Shown: in pieces, positions 16,720-25,643 of the stretch | Position numbering within the stretch: the first letter of the stretch is position 1 | Layout of the letters: every line of letters starts with the position of its first letter | Assembly (NCBI GenBank): GCA_949299535.1 | Contig: CASGAQ010000001.1 | Coordinates: 67,886-131,885, forward strand | DNA length: 64,000 nucleotides | Direction of reading: 5' to 3' | Source of the DNA: an uncultured Eubacteriales bacterium | GTDB taxonomy: Bacteria; Bacillota; Clostridia; Oscillospirales; CAG-272 | Made by a program: the position numbers and the translations under genes | Notes under the pieces: generated by a model | The model's database searches: none | Seen by the model: only the letters and a program-made list of their open reading frames with translations | Told to the model about the DNA's origin: nothing

Positions 16720-16749
16720 ATTATATATTATTTCTCGCACTGTTGTCAA
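16720..16749 (-). promoter_or_regulatory. Promoter of the yicC-to-rsgA operon
   Basis: On the minus strand TTGACA (16749-16744), an 18-base spacer, and TATAAT (16725-16720), about 108 bp before the yicC ATG. A second TTGACA begins about 13 bp further upstream. Confidence 0.7.
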
Positions 16750-16813
16750 CCGCAGCTGTCAACTTTAATTATATAATTATGTAAAAAAGCGAAAAAACGG
16801 CGTTGGTGCGGAC

Positions 16814-17389
16814 TTAGCGCATACGCAGAAATTCTTCACGAAGCAGAGCATATATCTTAATTGTTCGGTATTCGTTTTTAATAAACATACTTTTTCGCAG
16901 TGTTGCTTCGTGGCGCATTCCGCACCGTACGGCAACTCTCTCGCTTGCCGTGTTTCCTTCCATTATACGCACATATATGCGGTTGAGGTCAAGCTCGATA
17001 AAGCCGAACTCCATCACGCGGAAAAGAGCTTCCGAGGCGATACCGCGCCCCCAATACGAGGGATTTAGAACGTATCCGACTTCCGCCGAGTTGTTTTCCT
17101 TATCTATGTAAGAGAAGCCGCAGGTTCCTATCATTTTCCCGTTTTCGGCGAGAGTGAGCGCCCAATCGAAGAAAGTTCCCGCGGAATACTGCGACTGGAT
17201 AAAGCGAAGATAACTTCGTGTAAATTTTTTGCTTATATGCGGCTCCCAAAGCAGATACCTTGTGACAGCGGGATTTTGCGCGTATTCGAACATATCCTCG
17301 TCGTCGGAGGGAAGCATCTTTCTGAATACGAGCCGTTTTGAGGTTATTGTCGGGAGTTTTTTCAGCGCCCAAAGATTCGATCTATCCAT
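16814..17389 (-). CDS. RimJ/RimL-type GNAT N-acetyltransferase
   Basis: A 191-residue GNAT acetyltransferase. The acetyl-CoA binding loop is in YVLNPSYWGRGIASEAL (Q/R-x-x-G-x-A type), preceded by GTCGFSYIDKENNSAEVGY and followed by LNRIYVRIMEGNTASERVAVRCGMR, typical of the RimJ/L group that acetylates protein N-termini or small amines. The substrate is unknown. I chose the ATG at 17389 on its AGAGG site; the longer frame upstream covers the promoter. It is a single-gene unit. Confidence 0.82.
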   Translation of the reverse strand: MDRSNLWALKKLPTITSKRLVFRKMLPSDDEDMFEYAQNPAVTRYLLWEPHISKKFTRSYLRFIQSQYSAGTFFDWALTLAENGKMIGTCGFSYIDKENNSAEVGYVLNPSYWGRGIASEALFRVMEFGFIELDLNRIYVRIMEGNTASERVAVRCGMRHEATLRKSMFIKNEYRTIKIYALLREEFLRMR

Positions 17390-17509
17390 AAAAACAGCCT
17401 CTTTGTAAAAAACTTTGAGTATATAATATTTGCGGCGGGCAAAAAATAATCGCGTGTGGAAAGAGAAAAAGTTTTGCGGTATTCGCGGCGAAACGTTTCT
17501 CATGATATT

Positions 17510-17538
17510 ATTATACTTCAAATCTTGCGCGGATTCAA
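17510..17538 (-). promoter_or_regulatory. Promoter of the GNAT gene
   Basis: Minus strand TTGAAT (17538-17533), 17-base spacer, TATAAT (17515-17510). Confidence 0.65.
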
Positions 17539-17645
17539 GAAAATAAAGGCATGTTTACACGAAATAAACCTTGGGTTCATGCATTTGTAACAAAATGGCG
17601 GTATTATAAAAACAGTGTTGAAAAACAAATAAAGGAGTGATTTTT

Positions 17646-19004
17646 ATGTTGTCTTTTGACGATCAAAATCAAAACGGCTACAATAACGGCAGCAACGGGG
17701 ATAATAACGGTTACAATAATGGTGACAATAACGGCTATAATAACAATGGCTACAATAACGGCGGCGATCAGGGCGGTCCGCATAAGGGACGTTCTCCGAA
17801 AAAAGGACTTATACCTGCGATACTTTTGTGTGTCGTAGTAATTGCGGCGACTCTTATGATAGGATATACGTTGGGCGGAGGCAGGTTTTCCTTCGGCACC
17901 GGTACGGCGGGCACCTCGGGCACAACGCAGGCAACAGGCGGCGCCGACGGCACGAGCGATAATACAGATAATACCTCGGCGAGCACGTCAAAAGAAACTG
18001 CTCCGTCCGTTACGGGTTCGGAATCTGTATCTCCCGACGGCGAGATAGAGACGGTCGCAGAGCGCTGCCTTAACGCAAGCGTGCTTATAAAAGTAACCAC
18101 AGACAGCGGTTCAGGCTCCGGTTCGGGCGTAATATATACGACGGACGGATATATCATCACAAACTATCACGTTGTCGGCGCAGACGCGCAGAGCGTTAAG
18201 GTTACGCTCTATTCAGGCGAGGAATACGACGCGAAGTTTATCTACGGCGACGAAAGTCTTGATATATCGGTTATAAAAATAGATAAAAACGACTGCACGG
18301 CGGCGCAGATATGCAGCGAACCGCTCAATTACGGCGAACAGGTCATAGTTATCGGCAATGCTTTGGGCAACGGCTTCACGCTCACAAGCGGATATGTCAG
18401 CGCTCCCGAAAGAGAAGTTACTTTTTCAAGCACATATGAAACGATGACGCTCGTGCAGATAGACGCGGCGGTAAACAACGGAAATTCCGGCGGCGGTCTT
18501 TTCAACACGGCAGGACAGTTGGTAGGTATAGTAAACGCGAAACTTTCGGGAACGACGTCTTCCGGCGCCTCCATAGACAATATCGGCTTTGCCATTCCCA
18601 TGTCTACTGTAACGCGCTGCATAAACGACCTTCGTGAATACGGGTATGTTACGGGTGTTGCTCGTCTCGGCGTAACGGTGCAGAACTATGTTGAGCTGAA
18701 CGGTTACAGATATACCGGCTTGAGCGTTATAAACAGCCTTGTTCCCGACGGCAGCGCGGCTTTGGCGGGACTCAAGAATGGCGATATCATATATGCGATA
18801 AACGGGCAGACGATAGATTCGTTCAGCACCCTCAAGCAGATGCTTACGGCATATTCCGTCGGAGATACGATAAAACTCACGGTTTACCGCCCAAATGAAA
18901 ACGCTTCCAATACGAGCAATATAAACTTCTATCTGAGAAACTGCGAAGAGGTTACGGTAGATCTTACGTTCGTGGAATTTAATCCGAATGTGGAAGCCGA
19001 ATAA
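17646..19004 (+). CDS. HtrA/DegP-like membrane-anchored serine protease with Asn-Gly-Tyr repeat N-terminus
   Basis: A 452-residue envelope quality-control protease. Residues 10-40 are an N/G/Y/D repeat on the cytoplasmic side. A membrane anchor lies at about 54-77, then a Ser/Thr/Gly linker to about 130. The trypsin-like domain carries the triad His175 (NYHVVG), Asp206 (SLDISVI) and Ser281 (GNSGGG). One PDZ domain follows from about 345 to 435. The ATG at 17646 has AGGAGTG in front; an in-frame GTG at 17637 overlaps that site and is unlikely. A terminator follows at 19059-19087. The domain order is standard for Firmicute HtrA; the N-terminal repeat is not. Confidence 0.92.
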   Translation: MLSFDDQNQNGYNNGSNGDNNGYNNGDNNGYNNNGYNNGGDQGGPHKGRSPKKGLIPAILLCVVVIAATLMIGYTLGGGRFSFGTGTAGTSGTTQATGGADGTSDNTDNTSASTSKETAPSVTGSESVSPDGEIETVAERCLNASVLIKVTTDSGSGSGSGVIYTTDGYIITNYHVVGADAQSVKVTLYSGEEYDAKFIYGDESLDISVIKIDKNDCTAAQICSEPLNYGEQVIVIGNALGNGFTLTSGYVSAPEREVTFSSTYETMTLVQIDAAVNNGNSGGGLFNTAGQLVGIVNAKLSGTTSSGASIDNIGFAIPMSTVTRCINDLREYGYVTGVARLGVTVQNYVELNGYRYTGLSVINSLVPDGSAALAGLKNGDIIYAINGQTIDSFSTLKQMLTAYSVGDTIKLTVYRPNENASNTSNINFYLRNCEEVTVDLTFVEFNPNVEAE

Positions 19005-19058
19005 AAACGCTTACTCCTTAATAAAATAATATATAGAATCCGCTTATGCCAAAGCGGG

Positions 19059-19087
19059 AAAAAACGCCGTATGTACGGCGTTTTTTC
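19059..19087. terminator. Terminator after htrA-like gene
   Basis: CGCCGT and ACGGCG pair across ATGT, with AAAAA before and TTTTTT after, so it can serve both converging genes. Confidence 0.8.
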
Positions 19088-19117
19088 TTTGCGGTTATTT
19101 TTATTCGGTCATATGCG

Positions 19118-19762
19118 TCACTTTAAAAGCTTCAGTTTTTCAGCGTCGAGCAAAAGGCGCGTTTCCATATTCTCGCAGCAGAAAAATTCGCGCGCGCAGC
19201 CGCATTTTTTGCATGATATGCGGACTTTGCCCATGTCGTTCTCCACGAGAAAATTTCCTTCGCCCATGCCGCAGTCGCACTCTATCTTCTTTTCTTCGCA
19301 AAGGTCGCCGAGAACGAAAAGTATCATATCGCGGATATGCTCGTCGTTGTAAAGACGCTCTTCGTCGGAGCTGTTTTCCTCATATATCCTTGCAAGCTCA
19401 GTTTCGTCTATAAGCTCGGAAAGCTCTTTGTCAGCCTTTTCAAGCGCTTTGAGCACTTCTCCCTTTGACCCTGCAAAGCAGATATCCGCTCCCGCATAGG
19501 AGCAAGGGAAAGTGAATATATCCCTGCTTAATATCAGGCTCTTTGATATAACGAAGCGGTGGGGGTTCGCGCAGAAAAGGCACGGAACGCTTATCTCCAC
19601 CTTGTCGTCTTTTTCTTTTTTGACGGTCAGCTCGCTGCCTCTGCAGCCGCATTTGAGCTTTATCATATCACCCGAAAGAGCAAAGACTCCCGTCACGCTT
19701 ATTACGTCTTTTCCGCAGGCGGGACAGCGGTAAGCTATTGTAGATTCCCGGGGTTTGAGCAT
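19118..19762 (-). CDS. CpXC-type zinc-ribbon protein of unknown function
   Basis: A 214-residue soluble protein with repeated cysteine pairs: CPAC (14-17), KCGC (about 38-40), PCLFC (about 61-64) and, near the C-terminus, CDCG and CKKCGC. This pattern fits several treble-clef or zinc-ribbon knuckles around a helical acidic middle section. I recognise the CpXC-like style but not a known function. It begins one base inside the stop of the OGG-type glycosylase (TAATG), so the two are translationally coupled. That coupling suggests a DNA-related or nucleic-acid-binding role, but this is only context. Confidence 0.65.
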   Translation of the reverse strand: MLKPRESTIAYRCPACGKDVISVTGVFALSGDMIKLKCGCRGSELTVKKEKDDKVEISVPCLFCANPHRFVISKSLILSRDIFTFPCSYAGADICFAGSKGEVLKALEKADKELSELIDETELARIYEENSSDEERLYNDEHIRDMILFVLGDLCEEKKIECDCGMGEGNFLVENDMGKVRISCKKCGCAREFFCCENMETRLLLDAEKLKLLK

Positions 19763-20670
19763 TATTTTTCGTCTTCCTTTCCGCCGCTTTTTGCAGCTAT
19801 GTACCTTTCATGGTAAAATAAGTATTGCTGAGCAACGCCCGCGTACGCACCGAGAGCGCCGAGGTCTATCCCATTCGGATAATATTTTTCCAATACGCGT
19901 TTTATCCAGACGTCGACCGGGAAAAATTCGAGCTTGTGAAATCCGAAAAGAAGCGTACAGTCCGCAACTTTTTTGCCTACTCCGCATATCTGCATAAGCT
20001 CTTTTTCCGCGTCGGACGCGCAGGAACTTTCCACGCGCGCAAAATCTACTTCTCCGTCTATGTATTTTTTCGCCGCGTCGAGCAGATAGCGGGTGCGGAA
20101 GCCCATTTTGAACGGTGCAAGTCCCGTTTCTCCCGCTTTTATTATTGCTTCCGCCGTCGGGAAGGCGTAGTGCGTTTTTCCGTCGAAGCCGACGAACGCT
20201 TCTCCGAGACCTGCCGATATATTCTCTATTATCTTTTTGATACGAGGAATATTGTTGTTTTGCGAGATGATAAACGACGCCAAAGCCTCCCATGGCTCCT
20301 GACGCAGTATGCGTATGCCGTCGGCGACGTTCATCGCCTCATAGATGATGTCGTCGTAAGCGCCGAAATGCTCTCCTATATCGGAGCGTATGCTTTCGTA
20401 GTCCTCGTCAAGACCGAGAAAAGCGGCAAAAATATCTTCGTATTCCTTTTCCGACACGCCGATAAGCTTTATATTCGTTCCGTCTTGCTCTATTCGTATA
20501 AATCTGCCGAACGCAACGCCTTCGACGCCGCCGTCTTTTGCGTTGAATCTGAAGCATTGACCGCAGTCGAACGTTTGAGAGGCGGAAAAATACGGTACAT
20601 CCGAAAGAACGACAAAATCCGCGCCGTCCTCCGTCTTGCCGCAGGAGGAAAGATATGAAGTTTTTTTCAT
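19762..20670 (-). CDS. 8-oxoguanine DNA glycosylase/AP lyase (OGG1 type)
   Basis: A 302-residue bifunctional glycosylase. The N-terminal OGG domain contains FDCGQCFRF. The helix-hairpin-helix is ICGVGKKVADC with the Schiff-base lysine at about Lys234, and the catalytic Asp is Asp253 in FPVDVWIKR. ISQNNNIPRIK also matches OGG1. It removes 8-oxoG paired with C and nicks the strand. It is first in a two-gene unit with the CpXC protein. OGG1-type enzymes occur in some Clostridia instead of the MutM type. Confidence 0.92.
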   Translation of the reverse strand: MKKTSYLSSCGKTEDGADFVVLSDVPYFSASQTFDCGQCFRFNAKDGGVEGVAFGRFIRIEQDGTNIKLIGVSEKEYEDIFAAFLGLDEDYESIRSDIGEHFGAYDDIIYEAMNVADGIRILRQEPWEALASFIISQNNNIPRIKKIIENISAGLGEAFVGFDGKTHYAFPTAEAIIKAGETGLAPFKMGFRTRYLLDAAKKYIDGEVDFARVESSCASDAEKELMQICGVGKKVADCTLLFGFHKLEFFPVDVWIKRVLEKYYPNGIDLGALGAYAGVAQQYLFYHERYIAAKSGGKEDEK

Positions 20671-20806
20671 GGTAACTCCTTGCTCCGGAGCGCGCTCCGG
20701 CCTCGTTGTTTGATATCGTTATTTATAAAATATTATGCTTTATTTCGCATGATTTGTCAATAGACGAGAGCGAGAGAACAACTTTGTGATTTGAAGCAAG
20801 AAAAAG

Positions 20807-20835
20807 TTGACTTTCGTCGCGGCAAGTGGTAATAT
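20807..20835 (+). promoter_or_regulatory. Promoter of the EEP-family gene
   Basis: TTGACT 20807-20812, 17-base spacer, TAATAT 20830-20835; the gene starts 117 bp downstream behind AAAGGAGC. Confidence 0.65.
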
Positions 20836-20952
20836 AAACTATAATATAATATTTAGGTATTTGAACGGAAAGCGCAACATATCGATTTCAGAAGATCTTG
20901 CTCAGGCAACGGTCGGCTTTCCTAACTTTCCTAAACTGAAAGGAGCAAAGAA

Positions 20953-21768
20953 ATGAAACTCAGAATAATGACTTACAATATCGCGGGCGGGCGCGATTAT
21001 GGCTGCGTACAGTGGCCTCCCAAATACAATTCCGCGGCGTGCGCCGGCGTTATAAAGGAAGTTTCTCCGGACATTATCGGACTTAACGAAGTTGATTTCA
21101 ATCATCCGCGCAGCGGAAACGTGAATCTTGCGGCAGAGGTGGCAAGACATACCGGTATTCCGTATGAAAGCCGCTTTGCCAGAGCTTTGGCTTTGGGCAG
21201 ACCGGGCAACCGCGGAGACTACGGCAATGCAATTCTTTCAAAATATCCGATTCTCTTGTCCGAAGTGATAACCGTTCCCGACCCCGAAGACAAGTCTGAG
21301 GACACTTATTATGAAACACGCTGCGTCTTCCGCAACGTTATTCTCGTCGAAGAAGGAAAAGAAATTGAAGTGGTTGTAACTCATTTCGGTCTTGCAAAGA
21401 CTGAGAGAGCGGAAACTATGAAGATTCTCACAAAACTTATAAAGGAAAGAACACGTCCTCTCGTCGTGATGGGAGATTTCAACGTAAACGGCACATTTGC
21501 AGATCCCGAATTGAACACGATAGGAGAAATAAAGGGGCTTTACGAGCTTATGAACGATTCTTTTTCCGCCTGCAAAGATCCTGAGAACACGCACACTTTT
21601 CCGTCGCGTTTCGATATACCCAATATCAGCGAAAAAGACAAAAACGGCGGTAAAGGAATACGCATAGATTATATATTTCTTTCCGAAGAGTTCAAACCAT
21701 TGAATTCGGAAGTTCCGTATTCCTCGGCTTCCGACCATCTGCCTTATTTTACAGACGTGGAGTTCTGA
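20953..21768 (+). CDS. Endonuclease/exonuclease/phosphatase-family hydrolase
   Basis: A 271-residue cytoplasmic protein with the EEP fold motifs in order: MTYNIAGGR at the start, LNEVDF with the metal-binding Glu, THFGL, VMGDFNVN with the Asp-x-Asn pair and SASDHLPYF with the terminal Asp-His. EEP members cleave phosphoester bonds in nucleic acids, lipids or nucleotides; the substrate cannot be set from sequence. There is no signal peptide. It is followed after 19 bp by the DUF6062 gene and likely cotranscribed. Confidence 0.8.
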   Translation: MKLRIMTYNIAGGRDYGCVQWPPKYNSAACAGVIKEVSPDIIGLNEVDFNHPRSGNVNLAAEVARHTGIPYESRFARALALGRPGNRGDYGNAILSKYPILLSEVITVPDPEDKSEDTYYETRCVFRNVILVEEGKEIEVVVTHFGLAKTERAETMKILTKLIKERTRPLVVMGDFNVNGTFADPELNTIGEIKGLYELMNDSFSACKDPENTHTFPSRFDIPNISEKDKNGGKGIRIDYIFLSEEFKPLNSEVPYSSASDHLPYFTDVEF

Positions 21769-21787
21769 GAAAGCAAAGGAGCATAAA

Positions 21788-22492
21788 ATGCCGGAAACCA
21801 TATACACCATACCCATAAATGAAGCGTTTGACAAGACAGCCGAAAGCGAATCCGCCTGCTGTCCGTTCTGCGAACTTTACGATATGCTCGAACGCAACGC
21901 CGTGGACGCAGTTCTGGGCGCGGCTATGATGGAGCCGGACGTCAGGATAGAAACGAATAAGCTCGGCTTTTGCCGCGGTCATTTCAATAAGATGTATGAA
22001 AAGGGCAACAGGCTCGGACTTGCTCTTATTTTGGAAAGCCATATCTCCGAGGTAAACGACAGAATATTTAAAAAGCCGCTTTTCGATACGAAGGGCGAAA
22101 AATCCGAGGACGCCATAGAGAAGCTTTCGCATACATGCTATCTTTGCTCAAAGATAGCCGGCTCTCTTTCGAAAATGTTTTCCAATACGATATATATTTG
22201 GGAAACGGATGAGGAATTTAGGCGAAAGTTCAAAAAACAGCGCTGTTTCTGTCTGCCTCACTACAAAAAGCTTTTGGAATACGGCAGGTCGGGACTCGGC
22301 AAAAAGGATTTTGCGGATTTTTTCGAAACGGCGAAGAGCATAGAGAAAAATTATATAAATTCTCTGGGCGAGGACGTGAGCTGGTTCTGCAAGAAATTCG
22401 ATTACCGCTATGACAGCGAGCCTTGGGGCAACGCAAAAGACTCCGTTCCGCGCGCGCTCGATTTTCTGGCAGGCGGCAAAACGGAAAAATAA
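21788..22492 (+). CDS. DUF6062-type cysteine-rich protein
   Basis: A 234-residue soluble protein with four spaced cysteine clusters: CCPFC, FCRGHF, CYLC and CFCLPHYKK. The C-x2-C and C-x2-H pattern repeated twice suggests two metal-binding centres. It is found in Clostridia as an uncharacterised family; I know no function. It is cotranscribed with the EEP-family gene upstream and precedes pfkA, with an AAAGGAGC site. Confidence 0.7.
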   Translation: MPETIYTIPINEAFDKTAESESACCPFCELYDMLERNAVDAVLGAAMMEPDVRIETNKLGFCRGHFNKMYEKGNRLGLALILESHISEVNDRIFKKPLFDTKGEKSEDAIEKLSHTCYLCSKIAGSLSKMFSNTIYIWETDEEFRRKFKKQRCFCLPHYKKLLEYGRSGLGKKDFADFFETAKSIEKNYINSLGEDVSWFCKKFDYRYDSEPWGNAKDSVPRALDFLAGGKTEK

Positions 22493-22560
22493 TTATCAAA
22501 TAAAAAGCGAAAACTAAATATAAAAAACAAAGAATTAAAAAATTTGAAGGTGATCAATTT

Positions 22561-23622
22561 ATGAAGAAACTCAGAAAGATAGGTATTCTCACATCAGGCG
22601 GCGACGCTCCCGGTATGAACGCGTTTATTCGCGCGGCTGCACGCACGGCTCTTGCAAACGAGATTGAAGCATACGGCGTTATGGAAGGATATGCGGGACT
22701 TCTCGCCGGAAACTTCAAGAAGATATCTTCTCCAACGGACGTTTCCAACATTATTTCAAAATCCGGTACGGTTCTTTATTCCGCTCGCTGCAAGGAATTT
22801 GAACAGCTTGAATATCAGAAAAAAGCCGCTCAGATCTGCCGCGACAACGAGATTGACGGCATGATCGTCTGCGGCGGCGACGGCACATTTATGGGCGCTA
22901 CAAAGCTTTCCGCACAGGGCATACCCACCGTCGGCGTTCCCGGAACTATTGACGCGGACATCACTTCCACAGACTACACCATAGGTTTTGACACAGCGAT
23001 GAACACAGTTCTTGAAATGGTAGACAAGCTCCGCGACACCTGCGAATCCCACGCAAGATGCAACGTCGTAGAAGTAATGGGCAGAAATGCCGGTCACATC
23101 GCTTTGCGTACAGGTATTGCCGTAGGCGCTTCCGCTGTAGCGATCCCCGAGATTCCCTTTGACGAAGCGGGCGCTATCGAAAATATCAAAAAACAGCGCG
23201 CCATGGGCAAGAGGGGAATAATAGTTATTGTTTCCGAAGGACTTCCCAACTACGCGGAAAAACTTGCTTCAACGATAGAAAAGGAGACAGGAATTATCAC
23301 CAGATTCTGCCGTCTTGCGCATGTACAGCGCGGCGGTTCGCCCTCTCTTGAGGACCGTCTTACTGCTTCTGAAATGGGAGTTGCCGCAACGGAAAGCCTT
23401 ATCGCAGGAAAATCCGATGTTGTTATATGCAAGAACGACGGCAAGATATGCGATATCGATATCATGAAAGCGCTCACTCTCGATAAACTCTATAAAGGCA
23501 AACTTTCCAAAGAGGAGATAGACGTCATTTCCGCGGAAGACCGCGTATGGATGGACGCAAGATGCAAAGAACTCAGAAGCCGCATAGAGGAATATTATCG
23601 TATAGCTAATCTCATCAAATAA
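22561..23622 (+). CDS. pfkA: ATP-dependent 6-phosphofructokinase
   Basis: A 353-residue glycolytic enzyme that phosphorylates fructose 6-phosphate. GILTSGGDAPGMN opens the protein; the ATP-type glycine is in GGDGT (Gly108), and PGTID with Gly128 and catalytic Asp131 also points to ATP rather than pyrophosphate (which would show GGDDS and PKTID). The TIDND motif reads TIDAD here. MGRNAGHIA and HVQRGGSPS are standard. It is longer than the 320-residue bacterial norm by a C-terminal extension of about 30 residues. Confidence 0.93.
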   Translation: MKKLRKIGILTSGGDAPGMNAFIRAAARTALANEIEAYGVMEGYAGLLAGNFKKISSPTDVSNIISKSGTVLYSARCKEFEQLEYQKKAAQICRDNEIDGMIVCGGDGTFMGATKLSAQGIPTVGVPGTIDADITSTDYTIGFDTAMNTVLEMVDKLRDTCESHARCNVVEVMGRNAGHIALRTGIAVGASAVAIPEIPFDEAGAIENIKKQRAMGKRGIIVIVSEGLPNYAEKLASTIEKETGIITRFCRLAHVQRGGSPSLEDRLTASEMGVAATESLIAGKSDVVICKNDGKICDIDIMKALTLDKLYKGKLSKEEIDVISAEDRVWMDARCKELRSRIEEYYRIANLIK

Positions 23623-23627
23623 AAATC

Positions 23628-23680
23628 CGTCTATTTGAAATATCAAATAGACGAGGGGCAGGGAAACCATGCCCCTCCTG
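23628..23680 (+). terminator. Two hairpins after pfkA
   Basis: An 11-bp stem (CGTCTATTTGA with its complement, 23628-23653) is followed by AGGGGCA/TGCCCCT (23654-23676) and TTTT. The pair could end pfkA transcription, although the U-run is short. Confidence 0.5.
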
Positions 23681-23699
23681 TTTTATACATAAAGATAAC

Positions 23700-23987
23700 A
23701 TGGAATATATATTTGAAATTATATTGGATTTTGTGCTGGATATCGGTATTGAGGCCAGCAAGAGCAAAAGAGTGCCGAATTGGGCAAGATATTTGTTGAT
23801 TGCAATAATATCGTTGTTTTTTATTGCCGTTATAGGGCTTATAATTTTTGGGGGCGTTTTTTTGCTAAAAGACAGTGTCATTGCGGGATCCTTTTTGATA
23901 CTGTTCGGCGTATGTCTGTTTATAATATGCATTGTAAAATTTGTAAAAACGTATTTGAAAGTGTCTGACGCAACAGATAAAAAATAA
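23700..23987 (+). CDS. Small membrane protein, unrecognised
   Basis: A 95-residue ORF with two hydrophobic segments (about 29-52 and 56-80) and a Lys/Asp-rich C-terminus. The ribosome-binding site is weak (AAAG, seven bases before the ATG). It is bracketed by the hairpins after pfkA and by the strong terminator at 24011-24052. I do not recognise a family; it may be a genuine small membrane protein. Confidence 0.5.
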   Translation: MEYIFEIILDFVLDIGIEASKSKRVPNWARYLLIAIISLFFIAVIGLIIFGGVFLLKDSVIAGSFLILFGVCLFIICIVKFVKTYLKVSDATDKK

Positions 23988-24010
23988 AAACTCGTTCCGC
24001 TGCCGCGAAT

Positions 24011-24052
24011 AAAATCCCCCTGTTTGACTGCTGTCAAACAGGGGGATTTTTT
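24011..24052. terminator. Strong bidirectional terminator
   Basis: An 18-bp perfect stem (AAAATCCCCCTGTTTGAC and its complement) with a four-base loop and flanking A and T runs, between two converging genes. Confidence 0.9.
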
Positions 24053-24089
24053 CGATTATGCATTTGCCGTTACAGGCGGCAAGCGGTTT

Positions 24090-25370
24090 TTAATACATAA
24101 AATCCATTATGTCAAGACCGAGCATGGGCATGAGCCTTGTTATTATGAGACGGTGGCGCATATACGGGTGATAGCGCATGGCGTCCTCCAACAATTCGCG
24201 TCCTACGTGGACTTCTTCGGGCGTTATCGCCGCGCCTGCAGCTTTCATAAGAGATGTAAGGTATTCGTCCTCGGGCAGCGTTTCGAGTATTATTTTTCTT
24301 ATCTGTCCCCAGCATTGCTTCAGTTTTTCAGGCGATACTTCGTCGGTGACGGTCGGCGTGTTCATGCGCCTTATATCCGGATGCATACGCTCGTCGTACT
24401 TCGAATATACTTTGTCCCAGTCCGTTTTGTCGCAAGTCGGCTCTATTTCCGTGACCTGTTCGGCAAGGCGGCGGTACGCGCGGTTGAGTAAGACTGTTAT
24501 CACGCCTACTTTTTTGCCGTGGAACTCAGGCCATATGCCGCGGTTTACTTTGTAGCACTCGAGGTAATGGGAAACAACGTGTTCCGCGCCTGAGGCGGGG
24601 CGCGAACAGCCGGCAAGCTTCATCGCCAGTCCCGTGAGGACGAGAGATTCCATAACGGCGCCTGCCGCTTCCTCGTCGTTTTCGCATATCTTGTCCGCAA
24701 GAGAGGTTATCTTTTTTAGCGCATCTCTTGTTATATCGGCTATTTTTTCGCAGTAGTATTCGCCTATGAGAATATTTGATATCTTCCATTCGGCAAGACC
24801 GATATATTTTGCGACCATATCTCCGAAGCCTGAGGCTTTAAGCTCTGCAGGAGCCGCTGCAAGAACTTTGGTGTCGCCTATTATCACGAGCGGCTGTTCC
24901 GCCTGCCATGATTCCTTGAAATTGTTTTTGATTATAGGGGCTGTGTCGGAGGCAAAGCCGTCCATGCTGGGTGCCGTTGCGAAAATACAGAATTTTTTGC
25001 CTGTTCTGTATGCAGTCACGCGGCAGATGTCGTTGAGCGAGCCTGTACCCACGGAGATTATACCGTCCACATCGGACGAAAGCGCGAGAAGCTCTTCCAC
25101 CTCCTCTGCGCGCGCGTAGATGAGATTGTCGTATATCTGTTCTTTTACTGTAAAGCCGGAGGCGGAAAGGCTTTCGCGGATACCCTTTGCGGCGGCGATG
25201 GTGTTTTGGTCTGCCACGAGAAGCAGTCTGTCTTCAAAGCCGTTGCCGCGCAGTATATTGCCGGTGTCTTTGGTTATACCGCTTCCTATCTCTATCGCTT
25301 TTGTGAAAAAAGTGTGTTTTTTTCCGCAGGAACAGTTTTTTGTGTTTTCCAGAATTTTGTTAAGATCCAT
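24090..25370 (-). CDS. sn-glycerol-1-phosphate dehydrogenase (AraM/EgsA type)
   Basis: A 426-residue NAD(P)H-linked reductase of dihydroxyacetone phosphate. The nucleotide-binding GTGSLNDICR, the metal-site region APSMDGFASDTAPI and SRPASGAEH are typical of the AraM family, with metal ligands Asp and two His (GAEH and the later WPEFHG). In B. subtilis AraM makes sn-glycerol-1-phosphate, the archaeal-type backbone used for heptaprenylglyceryl lipids. The gene is alone on the minus strand. The N-terminal CSCGKKH is a small cysteine motif common in clostridial homologues. Confidence 0.85.
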   Translation of the reverse strand: MDLNKILENTKNCSCGKKHTFFTKAIEIGSGITKDTGNILRGNGFEDRLLLVADQNTIAAAKGIRESLSASGFTVKEQIYDNLIYARAEEVEELLALSSDVDGIISVGTGSLNDICRVTAYRTGKKFCIFATAPSMDGFASDTAPIIKNNFKESWQAEQPLVIIGDTKVLAAAPAELKASGFGDMVAKYIGLAEWKISNILIGEYYCEKIADITRDALKKITSLADKICENDEEAAGAVMESLVLTGLAMKLAGCSRPASGAEHVVSHYLECYKVNRGIWPEFHGKKVGVITVLLNRAYRRLAEQVTEIEPTCDKTDWDKVYSKYDERMHPDIRRMNTPTVTDEVSPEKLKQCWGQIRKIILETLPEDEYLTSLMKAAGAAITPEEVHVGRELLEDAMRYHPYMRHRLIITRLMPMLGLDIMDFMY

Positions 25371-25643
25371 ATTGGTTTCCTTACTTGTTACAGGAGATCT
25401 ATCCTAACGATTAGATGATTATATATAATGAAGTATAAATAAAAAACATGTATTTGTCAAGCATAGTGCATAAAAAAACAGCGGCTGATATAAATGATTA
25501 TGTATAATTTGTAAAGCTTTTTCGTTTTGAGGTTTTGCATATGTAATTTTTAATTATTTTTAAATGCTATTGTGTTTTTGCTTCTTATGTGGTAAAATAC
25601 AGAAAAGTTTTAAAGCGTTTGTTTTTTGTTTAAGGAGGACATT
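25371..25643 (+). promoter_or_regulatory. Divergent intergenic region with a candidate promoter for the CPBP gene
   Basis: AT-rich. Near its right end TTGTGT, a 17-base spacer and TAAAAT (about 25570-25600) could serve the CPBP gene, whose AAGGAGG lies just before 25644. No structured leader is obvious. Confidence 0.4.

Noticed and set aside
24024-24491. 155-codon ORF on the plus strand over the glycerol-1-phosphate dehydrogenase gene
   Set aside because: It starts inside a terminator and is antisense to a well-supported gene.
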